Of a stretch of DNA of 25,602 nucleotides, positions 8,671-17,935 are shown piece after piece (the stretch's first letter is position 1; each line of letters starts with the position of its first letter). Under the pieces are notes generated by a model. It was not told the origin of the DNA. It did no database searches and saw nothing but the letters and a program-made list of their open reading frames with translations. The position numbers and the translations under genes were made by a program. This DNA is from Chara braunii (Eukaryota > Streptophyta > Charophyceae > Charales > Characeae), in assembly GCA_003427395.1 (NCBI GenBank), contig BFEA01000836.1, positions 493,826 through 519,427 of the forward strand. The letters are read 5' to 3'.

Positions 8671-9521
8671 TCAATCGAGGAGAGGGAAGTTGGCCGTGAG
8701 TCCGCCCCGTCGGTCTGGAGGTTCATTCAGCCCGGCTCTTTGTACCGAAGCGGCATGAGGGGGCGGAGCTTGCCTGTGCGAGCCCGTCAGATTGAGATTT
8801 GCGGTCCGTTTTTCTGAGCGAGATCGCTCTTGTTTGGACCGCCCCCGCTGTTGGCTGCAGGGACACAAGCTTGCCTCTCTGGCCAGCGCTCGGCTCAGGC
8901 GCGTGGGGGAAGTAACTGAGGAACCGCAGACCAAGTTGATGACCGATGCACTACAGGTTCGGCTGCATGGAGGGTACGGACCTGGCGGTGTTTCATGCGG
9001 GCGGGTTTATCCGATGTCGCTCCCCCTATCGGGGATATCGAAGTAAGGCTTGGCGTGGGGTTGCAGGCTCACCGGCTTAGTTAAGACGGAGCGACAAAAA
9101 GAGAAAGGACTATGTATCCAGTCCGGGCGCTGCAGGGGCCTGCGGAGTCTGGCTACTGTGTGCAATGCAGATCGCTGCGGTAGGAGGCTAAGTATCGCGG
9201 ACCCACAACCCCTGCTGCAGGGGTACACCACTGCACGAGGAGCAAGCCGTGTGAGCTTGCTGCATTCCGGGTGGAGCACGGAAATTACGGACCGCCTGAA
9301 TGCAGCCCGTCTAGGCTGCCACAGTGACTAGTCGGGTACGCCGTACTGCACTGTTGACAAACCGCCTGCTATGCAACCAGTGCCTTGTATGAGCTGAGAT
9401 TGCAGAGCGTGCTGCAGGACCTCATCAGTCGACCGACTTTTGTGGGCGATTCCCGGGCTGAGGGGTTGCAGGCCGCTGCTGTGACCTCTGCCGCTTGCCT
9501 TGGCTGCGTTTCTATCGCAGC
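8671..9521. other. Non-coding, hairpin-bearing stretch
   Basis: No gene supported. Strong stem-loops are visible: GCGGTCC/GGACCGC enclosing GAGCGA/TCGCTC (8801-8842), CCCCTGC/GCAGGGG (9209-9223), AGCAAGC/GCTTGCT (9241-9261), GCAGCC/GGCTGC (9302-9319) and ACAGTG/CACTGT enclosing two GTAC words (about 9322-9354). Just upstream lie CTCGCT..TTCC/GGAA..AGCGAG (8520-8549) and GGGGCT/AGCCCC (8565-8578). Confidence 0.5.
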
Positions 9522-10238
9522 CATTGCTGAGCTATCCCGGACCGTCGCCTTGTTTCAAGCCCGGCCGTTTAAGAACTGCATGGCCGCAGCTCTATATGGT
9601 ACAAGAGCCGTCTGGCTCTGGAGCGGATCAGAGGGGGAGCTGTATTGATCTGTAACACTATGCATCTGGGCGCCATTGCTGAGACTACCGGTTTGCTGTC
9701 CCTGGCTGACGGCTCGTTATGCTCCTGATCTTCACGGGGAATGGTTGGTGTGGTCATTGCTGAGGGCGCCATACGGCTGTTGTGTGGCGTAGTGATTTGT
9801 TGCCACATGAGGAAGGCTATGCATTCCGTTGTTGTGCGGGAGGCTGTGCTCCTCGTGAAGGAGGGTGCGCTGTTCGTCTCATTGAGGGGTAGTCACGGTG
9901 CTAGAGCTCGCCGGGCCTGGGGATAGGTCCCGTTGTGCTATCTTCTGGCAGTGATCAAGAACTAGGCTGCAGGCCGCCATTGTCCGGAGCCGGGGCACTG
10001 TTACCGCCGCCGGGGTTGCTATAAAGCGCTGGCCTGTTGCAGCCATTGCGGATTGCGACGCTGCTGCGTATTGCTGCTGCTGATTGGAGGCACCACGCTA
10101 AACTGTTGTTGCTGTTAGGGAGTATCGGGAATGCTGCTGAGTGCTACGGCGCCCTGTTGGCTTGTACGGTAGTCTGCGCACACTGTTGTGGGAGAGGCCG
10201 TCACTACAGCTTGGTGGGGGTAGAGGGGGCCATTGCTG
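9522..10238 (+). repeat. Degenerate region with recurrent CATTGCTG word
   Basis: The word CATTGCTG occurs at 9522, 9674, 9755 and 10231, usually inside GCCATTGCTGAG, with variants CATTGTCC at about 9979 and CATTGCGG at about 10044. GCTGCAGG and TGTTG words also recur. Spacing is irregular and no unit longer than about 15 bases is conserved. This may be an old tandem repeat. A perfect hairpin AGAGCC/GGCTCT lies at 9604-9619, and TGTGGC/GCCACA at about 9782-9807. Confidence 0.35.
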
Positions 10239-10610
10239 CGAATCGGGACTTTGTCAGAAGACCTAGCCTCAGTAGGTTGACTCTGGTTTGACCGAGCCGC
10301 GACATTTTTGACCGACAACTGCGCTTTTGACCACCATTTTGGGGTCCTCAGGCGTTGAAGGATCGAAGGCCCTCTCGCGTGAGTCTGAGTGTGTCCGTCC
10401 TGAGTCTGAGAGTCTTACTCCTTTTTATCCTGCCCTTCTTACTCCAATTCTGGTCCTCTTGATCTGAGAGGAAGGCGACAGGCGGGCGTGTGGCCCGTAA
10501 TCCGCGCCAAGGCCTTTGTGGGAGGTTGCCCCACCGATTGCGGGAGCTTTGCCGGGGCTCAGGCGGAGTCCTGGAGGCAGGGAACTGAGTGGTAATCCCT
10601 TGACTCCCTC

Positions 10611-10617
10611 TATAAAT
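10611..10617 (+). promoter_or_regulatory. Candidate TATA box (TATAAAT)
   Basis: TATAAATCC follows a GC-rich block and precedes a change to AT-richer sequence. It lies about 240 bases before the stem-loop array and would suit an RNA polymerase II or LTR promoter firing rightward. Two GAGTCTGAG direct repeats lie upstream (about 10382 and 10403). No transcript evidence is available. Confidence 0.35.
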
Positions 10618-10858
10618 CCAACTATAACCCCTACTTGTACATCTCTCTATGTTTGACTGAGTGTATTACGTGGATCCTGTACTTGGATCTGAGTTTGATT
10701 TTCAGGACGTAAGTCAGATTGAAGTAAAAAAATGTGTGGGCAAATCTCAATTTCAGTTTGATTAATTGCCTGAAAGCAGATTGCGAATGAAATGGGTTGC
10801 ATCTGGGGGGGAGGTTGGGAGGAAGGCAGTATTGTGTGCAGATTGACTGGGTCACTAA

Positions 10859-11785
10859 GGCTGGGAGGTCTCCTTAAGTTTGGGGAAGCCCAGCGCTTTT
10901 TGGGTTGCATGGAGTTTCAGGCCGCTCTATATTAGGTAGCCTGAAGCTCTAGAGGCTGGGATGTCCCCATAACTTTGGGGAGACCTAGTGCTGTGAATTG
11001 CATGGAGAGTCAGGGCGCTCTATAAGTTTAGGTGTCCTGGCTGCTCTGACTTGTGAGGGTTTGACTGTGAGTGATTTTCAAGGACCCAAGGCGCTCTATA
11101 AGTTTAGGTACCTTGGGTTGCCTTGTTTTACTTCGGGGTTTTCTCTGCTTTTTTGTTTCTGAACGACGAGGTCTGAGCCGCTCTATAAGTTTAGGTGGTT
11201 CAACCCTTCTCCTGTTTTGTTCTGAGGGAATAATTCTGGCGGGGGACAGGCCGCTCTATAAGTTTAGGTAGCCTAGCCTACTGCCTCGCACAGACCGGAT
11301 CAGAGAGAAAAAAACCTTGCAAAGGATCAGACCGCTCTATAAGTTTAGGTAGTCTGACCCAATGCCTCGCACATGTGGAACCCAATGGGTATAATCTGAC
11401 TATACTATATTACTATGTTATTGAGAAGAGGCTAGTCAGGCCGCTCTATCAGTTTAGGTAGCCTGACTATAGCTATCATAACTGAAGAGAGTATAACTAA
11501 GAGATATAAGTTAAGGTAAACTTGGGCAGACTGGGCAATGTTCTAAGTTGAGCGGCCCAGCTTTATGTCCCCTTTGAAGACTAAATTCAGAGAGGTATAT
11601 ACAACTTGGTTATTTAAACAGTTTAGGGCGACTAGAGTGGTCTAATCATACGCCCAAAGAACAAAGAAGTAGTTGTGCCCTCTAGTTGTGTATACGTGGC
11701 CAAGTCAGAACGCTCTATAATTTTAGGTATTCTGACTTTGGGCCTGACAAAGTTGGCTGCGCTGTGTAAGTTCCGGTGCCCTGAC
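10859..11785 (+). repeat. Array of stem-loops with constant loop and variable, covarying stems
   Basis: At least eight copies of a core close to CGCTCTATAAGTTTAGGTA begin at 10923, 11016, 11092, 11179, 11252, 11333, 11442 and 11711, with a ninth degenerate copy at 11760. Each core sits in the loop of an inverted repeat whose stem differs between copies but stays complementary: TCAGGC/GCCTGA, TCAGGG/TCCTGG (two G-T pairs), ACCCAAGG/CCTTGGGT, TGAGCC/GGTTCA, AGGC/GCCT, TCAGAC/GTCTGA, TAGTCAGGC/GCCTGACTA and AAGTCAGAA/TTCTGACTT. Two related hairpins at 10860-10894 and 10955-10989 (GCTGGG/CCCAGC and GCTGGG/CCTAGT) have similar loops (TTAAGTTTGGGG, ATAACTTTGGGG). The first two core copies lie in a tandem duplication of about 93 bp (10859-10945 and 10954-11040). 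Spacing is otherwise 73-109 bases, with one gap of 269. Confidence 0.9.
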
Positions 11786-12065
11786 CTATGCCTTATGTAA
11801 GTTGGGTATGAAGGGTTAACTCACAGAGGAAGCATGAACTATTGTTTGCTAAAGAAGCTTGGGGTTGGTGAGAGTACTTACCTTTGTGGTTTGGCCTGCA
11901 TGTGGCTGAGTGAGATTACTATTTGGTCTGGGTTTCAGGTTGATAGGTAGTTGCTTTAGAAACTCGCCACGTGCTAGAGCGATAGGAGTTATGTCAATTC
12001 CTTAATCTTTTGAGTTGACCTTATGTTACTTAGATCGATTCTTGCATTTTCTGAGACTCGTCTTA

Positions 12066-12650
12066 TACTTGAACTTGTATAAATCTTCGTAAGCTACTTT
12101 CTCTACGGGAAGCGCTGTGGAAATTTCTACAAATTTAAGAAGTTAGACAAATCTTGACTTGTCAAAGTTCAGCTTGTCTTTTCGTTATACCAGACTTAGT
12201 AAAAATATGGAAAGCCTCCTTTTCTAAAGGGAGTGCTGCCCAAAGTTTTGTTAATTCAGGGAGATAGACAAAGTTGGGCTTTGGGAAGTCAAAGTTGGTC
12301 TCAAGTTTCAAACTTAGCCTTGTATGAATTTTGGGAAAGCACATTTCTAGGGGGAGTGCTGCCGAAATTTCTGCAAAATTAAGGGACTAGTCTAAATTTG
12401 TCTAAGTTGGACTCAGAGTTGGGGGCTGAGTTCAAGTTTTACTTGGTATAAATCTGGGAAATCCCCAATTCCAAAGGGGGTGCTGCCCAAATTTCTACTG
12501 GGGGTTAGACAAAAGTGGACTTTCCAGAGTTATAGATTACTTTTGCTTTTGACATTTGAGCTTATATAAATTCTGAAAAGCCTACGGGAAGCGCTGCCGA
12601 AATTTTCTTGATTTAGAGGAGTTAGATTATATTTTGACAGGTACCGATTC
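12066..12650 (+). repeat. Degenerate tandem repeat of about 120 bp, five units
   Basis: An anchor GTGCTGCC (or GCGCTG) preceded by GGGA and followed by AAATTTCT and then GTTAGACAAA recurs at 12112, 12233, 12356, 12480 and 12591, giving periods of 121, 123, 124 and 111 bases. Upstream of each anchor is a TATAAAT-like word and GGAAAGC; downstream is a TTGACTT-like word. Several units can pair across the anchor (CTCC/GGAG in unit 2, CCCC/GGGG in unit 4, GCAC/GTGC in unit 3). No protein is encoded. Confidence 0.85.
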
Positions 12651-12892
12651 TAGTCAGTCCACCCTGAATAGGGAAGATTCTGCCATTAGTCTACTTTTGC
12701 TTTGGGCACTGGCTTAGAGGTAGGCTTGGGCTGAGTTGGTAAGTAGCGCTGAGTGAGAATGTGCTATGGAGGTTATCCCCCATATGTTGATGATTTAGCT
12801 TGGGCACTTGACTTAACTTGTGTTACAGGTCCTTTGGGGTGTCTCATTTAAGATCAGGACAAGATTCAACTTGATCCCTTGATGATCGTCCT

Positions 12893-12911
12893 CTGTTATC
12901 ATTGATAACAG
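12893..12911. repeat. Near-perfect palindrome CTGTTATCA-T-TGATAACAG
   Basis: Nine-base arms around a single base. It may be a protein-binding palindrome or cruciform. No neighbouring gene explains it. Confidence 0.7.
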
Positions 12912-13446
12912 GTCGGTTGCCGGTTTGTCGGTCTTCGACTCAATCCCAACTCACTCTCCATGCTCAACCTAAAAGGCTTAAGCATTGGTGGTTTTACTGT
13001 TTGTTAAGGGTTTCACCCGGACTTTTATTGAATGGCCATTTGACAAAGGTACTGAGTATTTAATTGAGGTTGGTTGGAACGGCGATCGGGGCTTGCATGG
13101 CTGAAGAAAAGGGGTCTGAGCTTAGAGAATTGTTGGGGTAGACTCCGTGTAGTGTGCGTTTTGTCACTTGATTCTTGGTGTGGTTGCAGGTATGTCCTGT
13201 GGCTCGGATTTTGGATTTGGACTGCCTCGATTCCATATACATATACATGGTTGTGAGGAGTCTCACTTTGCCTATGAGAAGTGATCGTCATAACTCTACC
13301 CCCTTCTTGCATGTATGCGTGGGTATTCGTACGATGGGTATTCGAGGGGCCTAAGGGGCCGTGTTAGCAACAGCGTGGAAGTTGGGGCTGAGGGACAGGG
13401 AAGACCCTCCCTTCCGCGTACTTGTGTCTTGGGTTTTTTTTTTGTC
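12912..13446. other. Non-coding stretch
   Basis: No gene or longer repeat supported. Short frames on both strands overlap each other and carry no motif. It joins the 120-bp repeat region to the hairpin-dense segment. Confidence 0.4.
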
Positions 13447-13607
13447 GGACGTTGGTCCTGGCTCGGGATTCAAGGTCCTTGTCGAAGACATCCCAAACCC
13501 TTGGCCTTGAAGGGGAGGGGTCTCCCCTCGCATAGAGCCTATTTACTTCGGTCGGCGGGGCACCCCGCCTGAAGGGCAGAAGTGTCGCGAGGGCCGAACG
13601 GCGTATC

Positions 13608-13676
13608 CTTCAGCCGTTCAATATCGTGAGGGGTAACCCCTCGCGATGAGTTCCTTCAGCTATTCAATATCGCGAG
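13608..13676 (+). repeat. Short direct repeat around CCTTCAGC..TTCAATATCG
   Basis: CCTTCAGC, two variable bases, TTCAATATCG, one variable base and GAGG occur at about 13607 and again about 44 bases later. The repeat flanks the 11-bp TAA-loop hairpin, consistent with a local duplication. Confidence 0.7.
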
Positions 13677-13731
13677 GCCGAAGCCGTGGTTACCACATAT
13701 GGTTGATATCAGTGGTTGGCACAAGGCTGGC

Positions 13732-13806
13732 CTGCGGCCGCGCAATTTTATATCAGAGCCCTTCGCGCGACGCCTCGCCGCCCCCAACATCTAAAAGTTA
13801 TGGGAC
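13732..13806 (+). repeat. Diverged duplicated block, copy 1 (partner 14331-14404)
   Basis: CTGCG-CCGCGC-ATTTTATA, then CGCG-GCGA-GCC and finally GTTATGGGAC occur in the same order and nearly the same spacing here and at 14331-14404, about 598 bases apart. This copy contains TATCAGAGC (13751-13759), the last nine bases of the usual primer-binding site complementary to initiator Met-tRNA (TGGTATCAGAGC). The first three bases do not match, so a retroelement primer-binding site is only a possibility. Confidence 0.55.
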
Positions 13807-14330
13807 TGTCGGGCTTGCGCGTAGGCGCAACGCTTGGGATTATTGTAGGCCGTCGGCACCGCCTATAGAGGGGGAGTGTGTCCCAAGGCCATGAGTCTTT
13901 GTTTTAAAGGCTAGGAGACCTTGGCCCTATCCCCTCTTCCTGAGTTCGTGAGAGTCTTGTTGCTTCTCAGAGATTTTTATGGTTGGACGTTGTAGTCCGT
14001 GGCAGCCATCAAAGTCAAACTCCTTGACTTTCGCCCAGGCCCCGGGGAGGACTCACCCCTAGGGCCGCGAGAAACGACTACCACCACAGGCATTGGCCTG
14101 TGTACCACCCGCTCTGCATAAGGGTGCAGAAGAGGGTGTGAAGTCTCCAACCGCGCATGGCGGTTGTTCAGCGTGGAGGTATTAACACTCTAGGCGCGTG
14201 TCAGCAGACACGTGAGTGTCGAGCGCGACCCTCGAGATTAACGAGGACCGCGTGAGTATGGGTACTACACGGTACGTTGTCATCGCGACCGCTTGCGTAC
14301 GCTTGCATTGCGAATCAGTATGAGTTAGCC

Positions 14331-14404
14331 CTGCGTCCGCGCGATTTTATACTTAGTCTCGCGTGCGATGCCCGTTTGACTTTTGTATTGGGAGGTTATG
14401 GGAC
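14331..14404 (+). repeat. Diverged duplicated block, copy 2 (partner 13732-13806)
   Basis: Second member of the pair. The TATCAGAGC word is replaced by TACTTAGTC. The following sequence to about 14550 is GT-rich (GTGCGTGTGTGCGCGTG and similar), with no gene supported up to the assembly gap. Confidence 0.5.
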
Positions 14405-14672
14405 GACTACCGAGGGGCTAGGCGCGTTGTCGCGTTGTTCGGGTAGTGCCCGCGTTGTTTGTGTTGTGGCATGTTGTATGTGCGTGCGTGTGTGCGCGTG
14501 TATTCTTTTTGTGTGTTCGTAGAGTGGTGTGTGCGTGGCGTGTGGGATGCGTCCTAGTCGACCGACGACGAGCCACGCTCAGGACTTCAGCCCCCAAGAT
14601 GTCGGTTCACGTGCGGGTCCGATAGGCGTATTACCGCGCGTACCCCCCTTGCTACAGCGAACAAGAAACGTC

Positions 14673-15077
14673 NNNNNNNNNNNNNNNNNNNNNNNNNNNN
14701 NNNNNNNNNNNNNNNNNNNNNNNNNNNNNNNNNNNNNNNNNNNNNNNNNNNNNNNNNNNNNNNNNNNNNNNNNNNNNNNNNNNNNNNNNNNNNNNNNNNN
14801 NNNNNNNNNNNNNNNNNNNNNNNNNNNNNNNNNNNNNNNNNNNNNNNNNNNNNNNNNNNNNNNNNNNNNNNNNNNNNNNNNNNNNNNNNNNNNNNNNNNN
14901 NNNNNNNNNNNNNNNNNNNNNNNNNNNNNNNNNNNNNNNNNNNNNNNNNNNNNNNNNNNNNNNNNNNNNNNNNNNNNNNNNNNNNNNNNNNNNNNNNNNN
15001 NNNNNNNNNNNNNNNNNNNNNNNNNNNNNNNNNNNNNNNNNNNNNNNNNNNNNNNNNNNNNNNNNNNNNNNNNNNNN
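14673..15077. other. Assembly gap (405 N)
   Basis: All bases are N. Open frames that seem to cross it are meaningless. The 5' LTR or primer-binding site of the downstream gag-pol element may be hidden here. Confidence 1.
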
Positions 15078-15460
15078 CGGGGATAACGGAAGCCTACCGT
15101 TGTCCCTGGTGGAACGACATCCGGGTATGAGAGTAAGCGAGAAACTAGGCATATGAGCGGGAAAAGAGAAGGACTATGAGATGGACTGTACGGTGATCTA
15201 TATAACAATGGGTTGGATGATTGATTGATTGACGGTCAGGCTGACAACTGAGTGTTGTATGTGGATGAGGAAGTCCTATGGTAAGGATAAGCGTTATCTA
15301 GATGAGCAAAAAGGAAGAAGGAGTGCCTTCCAGGTCTAGAGTGTGGGGTGTCTAAAGTGGTCAACCCGATAGGGTCATGAAAGGTTGAGTCGCTGAGTGG
15401 GGTCCTGTGTCCCATCATCTCTTATAACAGGGAGAGTGAAGTTGAAGGCGGTTGGCCAAG
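15078..15460 (+). other. Leader region upstream of gag, no gene
   Basis: This 383-base stretch lies between the gap and the gag start. It holds a candidate TATA box TATATAA at 15199-15205, followed by GATTGATTGATTG (about 15220-15232). I found neither a primer-binding site nor a segment matching the sequence downstream of pol or gag 2, so LTR borders could not be set. Confidence 0.4.
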
Positions 15461-17935
15461 ATGCCAGAAGAGATGGCGGACAGTGGGAGGAAGCTTGTGA
15501 CTCTCGATGACCTCATCGATGCCCTGGACAAGCGCGAGAGGGCGCCGAGCAACGTCCCAAAGGTCGAGACATTCCACTTCAAAGGGGATCGGGTATCTGA
15601 TTGGTTGGATCTGACGGAGCAGGCGCTGGTGGGGCTGTCAGATGAGGTCAAGCTCCAGCGGGTCCTGAGGTATGTCCTACATAGTCACCATCGGGAAGTA
15701 ACTAAGGTTGTGGACGCCGCCAGCGGCATTTGGGCAAAGTTTGGGGACCTAATGCGAAGGAAGTATAGGCTGGGGGACGGCCTGTTGACCATGGCCGACT
15801 TTGAGGCCATGAACAAGGAAGACTTCTCCACCATTGGGGCGTTCGTGCACGAGTTCAAGAAAAAGGCGAGGAAAGTGCACGGGATTTCTGAGGAGGCGCA
15901 GTGCGCCACATTTTTGGGGCTGCTCACAGGCTCGGAGGCTACAGAGCTGACGAAGTATGGGGAAGGAAGCGAGAGGCTTACCTGGGCAACCATTGACAAG
16001 GGAGTGGAAGAAGGGATTCTAAACTAGGTGGAGCAGCACTAAATGAGGTTGCAAAGGCGCAAGAGGAAGGAGAGGGATGCTACTGGATCCGGAACCCCCG
16101 GGGTGAAGAGAATTGTCACGGACGTGTTGGCGGCACTGGGGTATGACAATGAAGCGGAGATACAGAAAAGAGGGGTGCTAGTGGCCCAAGGACGGGCGTC
16201 AGGGGCAGTAGATGAGGAGGCTGGGCAAGAAGACTACGGCGGAGGGGAGACAGGCTCCCAGGTCCTGACTAAGGCCCAGAGGAAGCAGTGCAATTTGCTG
16301 CAGGGAGGGCAGGGGTCAAGGAAGGGGCAGGCCCCCAAAGCCATTGCTGCACCACCGCCTGTCGCCGCAGCCGCGCCAGCGTCAGCAGGACCATCGCACA
16401 TGGGGCCGCCCCCAACTTGCGGCCACTGGGTGCCGCATTGTCAGTCCGTGCCCTGGCCCAGTTGTAACCACTGTGTCTCGTGTGGAGGGAGTCAGGCCCA
16501 CGCGGGGCACATGGTCCCCTATTCAGGCCCATCAGCAAGTATGGGCCCCCCAAGCTACCCGACGACCCAAAGCCAGCCCGTGGCCCAACCGCCGCCCTCC
16601 CAGCAGGCCTCCCAAGCTAGTGTGGCCGGGGGAGGGGGCCATAGACAAGGCGGGTAGGGCAATGGGGGCCGGGGCCAAGGAGGTAGAGGAGGAGGCATCC
16701 GGGGGCGAGGAGGGAATGGTGAAGGCCGAGGAGGAGGCTGGAATGGTCCAGGGGGTCAGAACCAAGGTGGCCAAGGCAGCCAGGTAGGGGGCCAAGGGTA
16801 CGGGAGACCTCGCTTCGACTGGCGGAACGCAACTTGTTGGCACTATGGCGAGGTGGGCCACACCGTACGATTCTGCCAACAACGGCGGGACGACGAACTG
16901 GCAGGATTAATCTCCACTTGTATGGACGGGGATATATACGACCGGTGGGGAAAGCACATTGACCCCAAGACCCCGGGAGGAATCAGGCAGGAAGCCCTCA
17001 GGCGGGCAGCGGTCGGGCCTCCAGCAGCCCCGACAATGTTCAGGATATCGCAGGAAAGGCAAGACCCCGGCGTAAGGGTCGAAGAGGTTGTGGATGAAAA
17101 TGAGGAAGTAACTCAGCGATTGAAGGCGGGGGCTATAAAGGAGGAGCCCATAGTTGTTGAGTCTGACGATGAGGTGCAGGAAGTGGTGAGAGAATCAGCC
17201 TCGACCATCCTGGAGAGGATGGAGGACCTGCTTTCAAAGGTTGGCAGGTACCAGGAGCGGCTAAGGGCAATGTGTGAAAAGGTCCGAGAATGAGAAATGA
17301 GCCTTCCTAAGGTGATGCTCTATGGGTCCGGCCCGGAGTCGTCGTCAGGACCGCAAGGATGTCCAAGCGTGGCGACGACCGGGGCAGGTCCTAGGTCAGG
17401 GATGACCTTTAGACCCCCTACGTCGCATGGAAGGGTACCACAGGCCGCGCAGACTAGGGGCCAAAGCAAGTTTACCACCAGTCAAGGGCCCAACTAGGCA
17501 CCTAGTCGGGCGCCCCCTCGAAAGGACCCTGAGCCCGAACGAAGGAAAGAAGTGGTAGAGGTTCAAGGAGAGGAGGATGAGGGTGATGACGAGGAGGACG
17601 AGAGGCTCCGGCAGGAGGAGGACCGGAGAGCGGAACAGAGGGCCAAGAAGAGGGGGGCTCAGGGAGGGGTGGAGCCAAGCCTGCATGATGGCGTACCAAA
17701 GAGGAAAAGGTACGCAGTCCGGCTGGAGGAAGGCTTTGACGTGGAGCGAATGGTGGACAAGCTCCTGGAAGGTCATAACGATTTGATGAACCTAAAGGAC
17801 ATTTTGGCGTCGGCACCAAGGCTCCGTGGCGAGCTGAAAGGGCGGCTCTCGCGAAGGTTAGTGCCCAATGTCCACCTGAGCTCAATTCTGCCCAGGGAGA
17901 TAGAGTGGACAGAGGTGGGCACTAGGATGGATTGA
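15461..17935 (+). pseudogene. gag: Gag (capsid, Gly/Arg-rich linker, zinc knuckle), six in-frame stops
   Basis: Gag forms the particle that packages retroelement RNA. ATG 15461 is chosen because it is the first ATG in the frame that carries all later domains. The N-terminal part has a retrotransposon capsid look (VETFHFKGDRVSDWLDLTEQ, then FGDLMRRKYRLGD and FVHEFKKKARK). After stops at 16025 and 16040 come a Pro/Ala/Gln-rich section, a stop at 16655, an RGG-like Gly/Arg-rich tract, and a zinc knuckle at 16835-16876 reading C-W-H-Y-G-E-V-G-H-T-V-R-F-C. The second cysteine of CX2CX4HX4C is tyrosine, a one-base TGT-to-TAT change that should abolish zinc binding. Next is MDGDIYDRWGKHIDPKTPGG, a motif shared with the downstream Gag. 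An acidic and charged C-terminal part runs past stops at 17291 and 17495 to TGA 17933-17935, in frame with protease. Confidence 0.85.

Larger units (their letters stand above)
13447..14251. repeat. Hairpin-dense segment: closely spaced perfect stem-loops
   Basis: Short-loop stems include GGAC/GTCC (13447-13458), AGGGGAG/CTCCCCT (13511-13528), GGCGGGG/CCCCGCC (13554-13569), GAACGGC/GCCGTTC (13596-13619), an 11-bp stem with loop TAA (13623-13647), TTGCGC/GCGCAA (13815-13830), TAGGC/GCCTA (13846-13865), TGAGA/TCTCA (13949-13969), GGAC/GTCC (13985-13998), AAAGTCAA/TTGACTTT (14011-14031), GGCCC..GGGG/CCCC..GGGCC (about 14038-14065), CACAGGC/GCCTGTG (14085-14102), TCTGCA/TGCAGA (14113-14130), CAACCGC/GCGGTTG (14148-14166), CGTGTC/GACACG (14197-14212) and CCTCG/CGAGG inside GCG/CGC (about 14226-14251). 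Wider stems TTCAAGG/CCTTGAA (13469-13511) and CCAAGG/CCTTGG (13883-13924) enclose others. No protein gene or known structured RNA was recognised. Confidence 0.75.

Noticed and set aside
10859-11785. CRISPR array
   Set aside because: The repeats are separated by irregular, partly related spacers of 50-250 bases, the variable parts are complementary stem arms, and the context is a eukaryotic retroelement-rich genome with no cas genes.
14529-15208. Open frames spanning the run of N
   Set aside because: They consist almost entirely of unknown bases and cannot be supported.
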